64,000 nucleotides of DNA, taken from the NCBI RefSeq assembly GCF_900110505.1, contig NZ_FODZ01000004.1, forward strand, positions 392,892 to 456,891, read 5' to 3'. The notes beneath the pieces are model-generated. The model was not told the DNA's origin, ran no database searches, and was given only the letters and a program-made list of their open reading frames with translations. A program made the position numbers and the translations under genes. Every line of letters starts with the position of its first letter. The stretch's first letter is position 1. This document shows, piece after piece, positions 52,297-60,800 of this stretch. This stretch comes from Luteibacter sp. UNC138MFCol5.1. Its GTDB lineage: Bacteria > Pseudomonadota > Gammaproteobacteria > Xanthomonadales > Rhodanobacteraceae.

Positions 52297-52733
52297 AGTT
52301 CTTGTCCTTTCTGACGCGCTGTTTGGCCACGACATGGCCGACGCCAGCGGAAAGCGAGGGTCGATCGCGATGCGTGGCGCGGTGCGCGGAATTCCTTGCC
52401 GCTATTGCACCGCAATCCCTCGGCGAGCTTCCATAGGATTACTCCTAAAATGCCCGATATGCTTAACACGGCAAAAAGGTCGGCGTGATCCGGCTTGCGC
52501 CCGTCGGGCCAGATCGCATGGCTCTTTTTTGTCACATCGACGTCGCCTGTCCGCAAGCGGACACTCGCCGTGTCCGGATCCGGACACTATCCATCGCGGG
52601 GGACGCCATCGCCACCCTACGCTCTTTGGCATATAGCCATCCACGAGGCCGGAATATATTGTTCTGCGACCGGCGCGCGCTTCGGGACGAGGCGGTTAAC
52701 GCGCAGCACCTACATGGATGAGAGGTCACGACG
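52297..52733. other. Divergent regulatory region before the giant Ig-like gene cluster
   Basis: This 437-bp gap separates the leftward autotransporter from the rightward Ig-like gene. It holds the two best TGTCCGG-type palindromes (52548-52586), the repeat CGGCGTGATCCGGC at 52481, a T-run near 52526 and a TATATT box at 52655 with no good -35. GAGAGGT at 52720 is the ribosome-binding site of the next gene. No coding region is visible. Confidence 0.55.
52548..52586. promoter_or_regulatory. Tandem operator-like palindromes, sites 3 and 4
   Basis: TGTCCGCAAGCGGACA (52548-52563) and TGTCCGGATCCGGACA (52571-52586) are perfect in their 7-bp arms; the second extends to an 18-bp palindrome. Their centres are 23 bp apart, close to two helical turns, which suits cooperative binding. 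They lie about 150-185 bp upstream of the Ig-like gene and 250-290 bp upstream of the autotransporter start. Confidence 0.65.
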
Positions 52734-54797
52734 ATGAACAAGGCAAGGACGATCTACGCCCCTGGTTTCACGCCGACGCGGGCGCCCCGGCGTGTTCGCG
52801 GCACCGGAGTACTCGCCGATCAGAACCTGACAGACCCGCTGACGTTCGCCGCGGCCGACCTGGGCAGACCCAAGCCGGATGGTACGGTCGACAACATGTT
52901 GCACAAGGATGCCGCAGGGAAAGAACTCACGGTTACGGTGCCCATCCCCGACCAGGTGAAGGTCCGCGACACCGTCTGGATCGCGATCGACGGCGTGCAG
53001 GCAGGTGCGAAGCACATCGTGACGCTAGCAGACAAGACTGCGAAAAGCGTCGGCCTTCCCATCACGGCCGACCAGCATGCCGTTGAGGGCGCACATTCCA
53101 TCAGCTACACCTTCGAATTCACTTCGGGAGCTGGTGGCTTCGCCTACGGCCCACGGCAGGGCTTCATCGTCGACACGACGAAGCCGGGAGAACCGACGCT
53201 CGCCGACATGACCTTTCCCGATGCGGCCGACGGCTACGTCACGATCGATTCCATCATCGACAATGGCACCGATGAACCCTACGTCGTCGCGCTGGTGGAC
53301 GGCTACTCCGGGTACGCGCCTGAAAACGGCGATGAGATCATCGGCTATATCGACGGGCAGGAGGACACGGTTCACCTGACCAACAACGGCACGTCGCTCG
53401 AATTCCACTTCGGAGCGGATTTCATCATCGCTCAGCACGACGGTGAAAGGGTCTTCCAGTACAAAGTCATCGACAGGGCGTGGAACGAGTCCGCGTTGTC
53501 GCAACCAACGACGCTCACGGTCCTCATCGAAAACGCGTTGACGGACCTGAAGCCGCCGAGCGTACCGAGCTACGACAACGACGCGGACCCGAAGGTCATC
53601 GACGAACAGGATGCCCGCGAGGCCGGCGGCCTCAAGGTGGTGGTCCCTCAAGACGACCAGATCGAGGTTGGCGACGACATCTGGGTGACATGGGCCTCGG
53701 CGGCCATCGGCCCCGTTCGGGTTACCGATCCCTCCCAGGCGACCACCGTCGGTGTGCTTTACCCGTCGATCAGCGCGGCCTACGCATCAGGGGGCGGCAC
53801 GGATGCGCCCGTGGATGTCGCCGTCAGCTATGAGGTGTGGCGCGGAGGCGGTATCGTGGGACGGCCCGATGCCGGCGTGACTGTCAAGGTCAACCTGTTC
53901 CAGGCCGGCGGCGTCGATCCGACGCCCGAAACGCCCGAGAACGAAAACCTGCTGCCCGCCTCGTTGCAAAGCGGCGAGTCCACCGACGCACCGAACACCA
54001 TCAGCCTGAAGGGCTTCGAGTTGGATGCGAAGGTCACCATCCCTTGGAAAACCAAGGACGACGTCGGCAGCCTGATCCTGGGTGACGTCATCGGCGTCAA
54101 GTACGGCAAGGCTGGCACCATCGCCGACTACACCGTGACCGCCGCCGATGTCCTGGCAGCGGAAGATCTGGAGTTGACCCTCCCCAAGGAAACCCTCCAG
54201 CCTGAAGGATCGGGAGATGTCGCGCTGACCTACACCGTGGCGAGGTCGCTCGCCGAGAACGGACCGAATCTCTCGTCGCCCCCGGCCCAGATCGTGAAGG
54301 TTACCGGCAAGGACGGTCTGCCGGGCGGCGGCACGCTCGCGCCCATCCGCATACCCGCCGCCGAGGGGCATGACACCATTGACCCGCTTCGCCTGCTCCT
54401 TGGGCCGGACCAGACGCCGAACAAGGACACGATGATCGACTTCGTCATTCCCGAGTACGCCAATCAGAAGGCTGGCGATACCATCGTCATCAACATCAAG
54501 GCGTACGATCTGTTCGGTTACGAGGTGGCGGATCACACACATCCGGCCGACGATCCCTCCGCCATCACGGATCGCGACATCCTGGGTGAGACGGTGGAGG
54601 TCGCAGCGGACACGGGCGAAACGCGCAAGCCGATCAACGGTTACAGGTTGATGGGTTTCAATGCCGCTCAGCCGGATCCGGCCGATTGGATCGCCATCCA
54701 TGCACACGTCGTCTACACCGTGACGAACAGCGTGGGCACTTCGACATCGCCCGGACCCGTTCTCGATCTCGATGGTCGGGGCGGCCCCAACAAATAA
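52734..54797 (+). CDS. Large Ig-like repeat protein without signal peptide
   Basis: The 687-aa protein is acidic, beta-rich and built of successive Ig-like domains of about 100-130 residues. Marks include FIVDTTKPGEPTLADMTFPD near 144, VFQYKVIDRAWNESALSQPT near 240, repeated DxxxVGDxIxVxW strands, and long Pro/Gly/Asp linkers. There is no N-terminal hydrophobic segment, membrane anchor or Cys-rich motif; it begins MNKARTIYAPGFTPTR. GAGAGGT precedes the start. Its N-terminal domain order is shared with the next gene. I cannot assign a function; a structural or surface role is a guess from fold alone. Confidence 0.75.
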   Translation: MNKARTIYAPGFTPTRAPRRVRGTGVLADQNLTDPLTFAAADLGRPKPDGTVDNMLHKDAAGKELTVTVPIPDQVKVRDTVWIAIDGVQAGAKHIVTLADKTAKSVGLPITADQHAVEGAHSISYTFEFTSGAGGFAYGPRQGFIVDTTKPGEPTLADMTFPDAADGYVTIDSIIDNGTDEPYVVALVDGYSGYAPENGDEIIGYIDGQEDTVHLTNNGTSLEFHFGADFIIAQHDGERVFQYKVIDRAWNESALSQPTTLTVLIENALTDLKPPSVPSYDNDADPKVIDEQDAREAGGLKVVVPQDDQIEVGDDIWVTWASAAIGPVRVTDPSQATTVGVLYPSISAAYASGGGTDAPVDVAVSYEVWRGGGIVGRPDAGVTVKVNLFQAGGVDPTPETPENENLLPASLQSGESTDAPNTISLKGFELDAKVTIPWKTKDDVGSLILGDVIGVKYGKAGTIADYTVTAADVLAAEDLELTLPKETLQPEGSGDVALTYTVARSLAENGPNLSSPPAQIVKVTGKDGLPGGGTLAPIRIPAAEGHDTIDPLRLLLGPDQTPNKDTMIDFVIPEYANQKAGDTIVINIKAYDLFGYEVADHTHPADDPSAITDRDILGETVEVAADTGETRKPINGYRLMGFNAAQPDPADWIAIHAHVVYTVTNSVGTSTSPGPVLDLDGRGGPNK

Positions 54798-54871
54798 TCG
54801 ACTGCTCGACGAGAGTGCGATCGGCAGGCAAGCCGGTCGCACCCTACCGTCTCCACCATGGAAGGTGCAGC

Positions 54872-57800
54872 ATGACCACGCCAACGAACCGCGTCGGCTC
54901 ATACCCGGATGCGCTTCCGGACCCGGTCGAGATTGCCGACGATCTGCTTGCCCGTGTCCCCGCGGGTATGGCACCGGATTTCCTGCTCGATGCATCAGTG
55001 AAGGACCAGACCATCGACTTTCTGCTGCCGCGAGCACCCACCGGCGTCAAGACGAGCGACACGGTGCAGCTAACGGACAACGGCCAGCCCCTCGGCGCGC
55101 CGGTGCTTGTCGACCCTTACCTTGCGCAGGAGTACATCCCGCTCGCTTTGCTGCCTGCGGACCGCCTTGCCGAGCGCACGTACGCGCTCAACTATGTCGT
55201 CACCTACCATTCCGCTGGTGGCCGGCAGGTCGAGGGGCCACAAGGACAGCAGTTCATTGTCGACTACACGGCACCCGGCGGTACGAACGGACCCTCCGCC
55301 ATGGTTTTCGCCCCAGGCGTCGCCGATGGCGTGACGCAGGAAGACCTCGAGTCCAACGCGAACGGAAGCTGGTTGAGCGCCACGGTCGAGGCGTACAACG
55401 ATCAACAGGCGGGCGACAGGGTGCACGCTTACATCGACGGCGTGGCGGAGATCGGCTACGTCGAAGTGACCCTCGGCGAGGAGGAGTCAGACATCGCCCT
55501 GCGCTTCCCCAGGGACGTACTCGAACGCGTACGATACGCGGCCGCCGACCCGGACGGTGAGTTCCTGTTCACCTACCGCCTCGAGGATCGGGCCGGGAAC
55601 CTCTCCGATTCTTCGGTGCCCGTGTCACTGAGGTTGCTTCTTGGCCCGAGCGCGCCCTGGGTCGCAAACACCGTCGGCGACAAAGGTACCGAGCTCCATC
55701 TCGGCGACGTTCCTGACGGCTACGTTTCCATCATCGCCGAGGAGCACGGCGGCATCGTCGGCGACAGCATCGCGGCCTCATGGAAACCCGTGGTGGGCTC
55801 GCCATGGACATCCGCGCCCCTGCCAGTCCAGCGCCCCAACTACCCGGTCACGATCCCCATGCCCGTCGCCGATGCGAACCTTCGCACGGGTTCCGTCGAT
55901 GTGACGTACGCACGAACGGGCGTGTCCGGCGAGGCGAAGTCGCTAGCGAGAACGTTGAACGTCATAGGCCTTGCGAACCTCCTGCCGGTGGATGTCCGCG
56001 AGGCGGACGGAATCGATATCGCGCTCGCCGAGGTGCCGCCCGCGGGCGCCACCTTGATCGCGGCCGTCCAGGCTTTGATCCCTGCGGGAAGCGCGGTCAC
56101 GTTCGAGTGGAAAGCGGTCGATGCGAGCGGCGCCTCTTTCTCCGATCGAACCACCGTCTACGCGAACGGCATGGAGCCGACCGAGGCGCGACTGCCGTTG
56201 AGCGATCTTCAACAGGCCGCCGGATCCATCGACATTCGCTACACCGCCGACCCCGACGCGGCGACCCGGCTCGCCCAGGAGGCGCCCTGGAGCACCTTCA
56301 ACGTGATCGCGAGCGGCACCGGCTACCCGCCACCGACCGTGGCGGAGGCTCCGGAGGGAATGCTCGATCCAGCGAACGCGACGGAGGGTGCACACGTCGT
56401 GGTGGACGCCGACCTGATCGCCAGCGATAGCGTGACGCTACTCTTCGGAAGCGACGAATTTGGCCCTTATCCGGGAAGCAAGCCGCTCACCGTGCTGATT
56501 CCCGCGAGCCTCATCCGCTCCCTGCTCGGACAGAGCGTGCAGGTGGCGTACCGGGTAACGCGTAACGGCATCCCGGACATGTCGGCGCCACTGGACCTCA
56601 CGATCGGGACGTTCGAGGACGAGGATGACGATCTGCCGACTCCGGTCATCGATCGGGCCATCGCCGGCGAGCTCGACATGACGACATTCGACGGCGATCC
56701 CCAGGTGCTCGTCACACCCTGGCCTCTGATCTCGGCGGGTGAGACGGTTTGGCTCCGTGTCACCGGCACGCTGAGCAACGGTGGGACCGACACCATCGCG
56801 CTCTACGCCGCGCAATCCGTGACGCCGGCCATGGTGACCAGCGGGCTTGCCGTGTCCGTTCCGCGGGCCCGCCTTCTGTCGCTCAAGGACGGAAGCGACG
56901 TGACCGTGACATGCAAGGTCGACTTCGGGGGAACGACCGTCGAGAGTGCGGCGGTTCTGTTCCCCACGTCGTCGTACCGTCTGCGCCTGAAGAGCGGCGG
57001 ATTGATCGGAGGAAGAGCCTTCGAGCTCGAGGAGTTCGAGGACCCGACCTCAGCGGTGGCCAACGGCGACACCTATCGCATGCGCTTCTGCCGGATCACG
57101 CCCGTGGGAGGACGCCTGCAGAAGAGTACCGGGTCCAACTCCCCCTACCTGCTCAGAGCATGTGCCTATCTGAGCGAGTCCACCGATGTCACCGCGCGAA
57201 TCGTTCTGGACCATCCCGCCATCGAGGCAAGACTGGGCGTCCGGCCACCGACGGCGCCTTACACGACCACCGTCGTCGCTTATGACGCGGCGCACCAGGT
57301 GATCGACCGACACACGCTTTCGTTGCCGGGCTGGGCGGAATTCGCCTCGCCTTCCACACGCCCGATCGCGTCGCTCGAGGTGCTCGGGACCGGCAACCAC
57401 GCCACGTGGTTCGACAACCTGAGCATCAGGACGGGGGCCGCCTGGGACGAGATCACGGATGCAGACCCGCGTTGCCTCGAAACCTTCGACGACCTTCCGC
57501 TCGAACGGCACGGAGATCACTATGAGTTCGACCGATGGCACGTGAATGTGGGCGGCACCGGCACGCAGACGGGCGAGATCGAGATTCTCGTACCGGGCGG
57601 ACTCTCGACGAAGGCGCTGGGCGTGCACATGAGGCCCTATGGTACCGTTCACCAGTTCACGCCGCAGTTCGCCGTGTGTCCCCGTGTCAGCACGAGACTA
57701 CGCATACACGCCTCGGAGTCGCTGGGACGATCGGTGACGGTTTTCCTGGTCTACACGAACAGGTACGACCCGGTCTTCCGTACGGTATCGAAGACCGTCT

Positions 57801-60800
57801 CCTCGCTGGGCACGGCCACGCAGAACGTCACGTTCAGCACCTCCAGCGAAGTCGCCGGCAACGGCGAATACGTATCGCACATCCGTGTCGTGGTGAATGG
57901 CACCCCTAGCCGCAACGTGACCATCTACTACGACGACATCGAATTCCGCACCGGCAGCGTGCGCTCATCGATCCTGCCCCCTGCGCATACGGTTGCTCCG
58001 CGAGCGAACGCGTTCAACGCACCTTTTGTTCCCGAGAGCATCGACGGCCATGTCGTGATCGATACATCGCCCGTGACCGTCGCCTGCGAAGTGCACGACG
58101 GCCTGAAGGGAGATTTGTTCCACGCGCGCTGGTACAACGACCCGGCGACGGAGACGCCGGCGTTCGAAACCAAGGAAGAGGCTCTGCCGCGCGACCATTA
58201 CCCGATGACTTTCATCGTTCCGCTGGCTGAAGCCGCCCTCCGTCCTGGAGACATCATCGCCGACTACGTGGTGCGCCGGGGCGATGAGACGTTCATCTCC
58301 CAGCCGACACGGCTCAAGGCTGAAGTCATCGCGCGGCTCCAGGCGGTCGAGGTGGACGAAGCGAACGGTGACGACGTCATCGAACTGGGCACACTGCCGG
58401 ACCACGCCACGGTACGGGCCCCGGCACAGCCGGAGCTGGTGCCGGCCGGTCGCAAGGTCACCTTCGCCTGGGAAGGTAAGGACGCTGATGGAGTGACAGT
58501 TGGCGGGACGAACGTCGCGTGGTCCAACGGCCAGGACGACACGACCACGAACCTGCCACGGGCCGACCTTGAACGCGTCGGGTCGATGGCGATTCGCTAT
58601 ACCGTGACGAACGAGGAAGACGCACGGGACGTGGCCATGGACGCGCTGGTCGCCCCCTGGCGAACCTATCGCATCGCGTCGACCGGACCTTCCTGGCCCC
58701 TGCCGGACATCATCGAACTGTCCGCTGGCGTGCTGACTCCGACAGCGGCCCGACGCGGCGCCACTTGCTATATCGACGCCGCGCTCGTACCCACCGACGA
58801 GATCGTTGCCACGTTTGGCGGTTTCACCTCGTCGGCTGTAGCCGGCGCTCGCCCCCTGCGCATCGTTGTGCCGCCCGGCGATGTGGCGCGTCACCTCGGT
58901 CGCGATGTGGATGTCGCATACACGGTGACGCGCAACGGGTCGACATCGAGTTCTCCACCGCTGACAATCCACGTCCAGGGCTTCACTGACGACGATGGAC
59001 TTCTTCACGCACCGGCGATCGACGGCGCAAATGCGGGTATCCTCGATCTCACGAGTTTCGAAGGCGTTCCCGAGGTCACCGTCGCGCCGTGGCTCCTGAT
59101 CGACCCACGGCAGCGCGTGATGCTTTCCATCGAAGGCGAGTCAGCCGATGGCTCGGTGGCACGCGTCGACCTCCTGGCCGGCGCACCCGTCGATCCCGCA
59201 TGGGTCACGAGCGGCCTACGCGTGCCCGTCGCACGCGAAATGCTCCTCGGATGGCGTGACAGGTCGACCATCGACGTCGTCTTCGCGGTCCAATTCGACA
59301 GCGCGACGGAAGCGACGCGCTTCCCGAAAGCCACGTACGTGCTACGGACCGGGGCTATCGGAACGCCGGGCCGCGCCTGGGAGTGCGACGACTTCGCCGA
59401 CATCGTCGTGCTGGACGCGCAAAGGCAGGTCCAGTCGCGATTCTGCACGCTGCGACAGCGCACCGGTGTACTCGAGGCATCCTTCCTCGACGCGCCGTGG
59501 CAGGCTGCGCTGGCTCCCTTCGCCGAAGGCATGGCCGCTCGCATGACGAAGGCTTCCGCGGTCACCGTAATCGAGCTCGACCGACCGGCGGCCAGCATTC
59601 GCCTTGGCGTGGCGCCCGACTCGCGAGGCTCCGTCCATGTGATCGCATTCGACGACGAAGGCGAGCAGGTCGGCGCCGTCGACCGCGACCATCCCGCCTG
59701 GGTCGCTTTCGACGCAACCGATGGCGGTCCGGGCCTTCGCCGGCTCGAACTATGGTCGACCGTCGATGGCGAAGCCTACTTCGACAATCTCCTGGTCGGC
59801 ACCGGCGAGCCATGGCGGTGGGAAACGGAGCCGGTTCGCGAGGGCTTCGACGACCTGGAAGACGGCACGTACGACGCCCGTCTCGAGCTTCCGCTGTGGT
59901 CGATCAAGGCCGACTCGACGACCATCGAGGTGACAAGCGCGCCGGCCGGCATGTCGGGCAAGGCCGTCGCCATCCACATGAATCCCGGCGGCCATGTCCA
60001 CCAGATCACGCCGAGATTCGCCATCCGCCCGAACCGGGAGATACGACTGCTGGTGCGCGGCGTGGTGAGCGAACCCTACGACGCGCGCTTCCGCGCCGTG
60101 TACTTCAACACCGACGACCTGACCCTCCGACCCGTCGAACTCAAGGTCGAGATCGGCAACTACACACGCGTGATCTCGATCAGCGAGCCCGGCGATCTGC
60201 CGCGTCCAAATGAACTGCTGTCCCACGTATCCGTCTCGCACGGCAACGGAACCCATGCCGCGACCGTCTATTACGACGACCTCTCAATGGAATTGAATGG
60301 AGATACGAACATGAATCCCTTTGTCGCCGAAGTCATCCAACGTCATGCGGACGCGCGTACGTCCACCGGCCGGTCCGGCGCCAATGCACCGCGCGCGATG
60401 GCACCGCCGTGGGTACGCGGCACCGTCGATGATCTCGGCCTGGTCCTACGTCTCGAAGACCTTGCCAAGGGTGACGCGCAGGTCGATGTGTACAGCCATG
60501 AAGGCGTGAAAGGCGAATCGATCCGCGTCCGCTGGCAGAAGGTCGGTACCGAATCCTTTGAGACAGGCTGGCAAACGCTGACGCGCGATGGAGAGCCGCT
60601 CCTTTTCACCATCCCGTACGACAAGGTCAGCGCACGTATCGGAGACGTCAACGTCCGCTACGAGGTCGAGAAGATGGATGGTACGTCCGCGTTTGCGACC
60701 AGCCAGTTGACCGTCGAAGGCACGCCGGGCGTGGCACTCGTGGAGGTCGTCGAAGCCGAGGATGGGAAGATCGTGCTCGCTGATCTTCCCGCGGCTGGTG

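Noticed and set aside
52505-52535. GCCA...TGGC followed by a T-run as a terminator.
   Set aside because: The stem is only four base pairs and there is no transcript that needs to end there.
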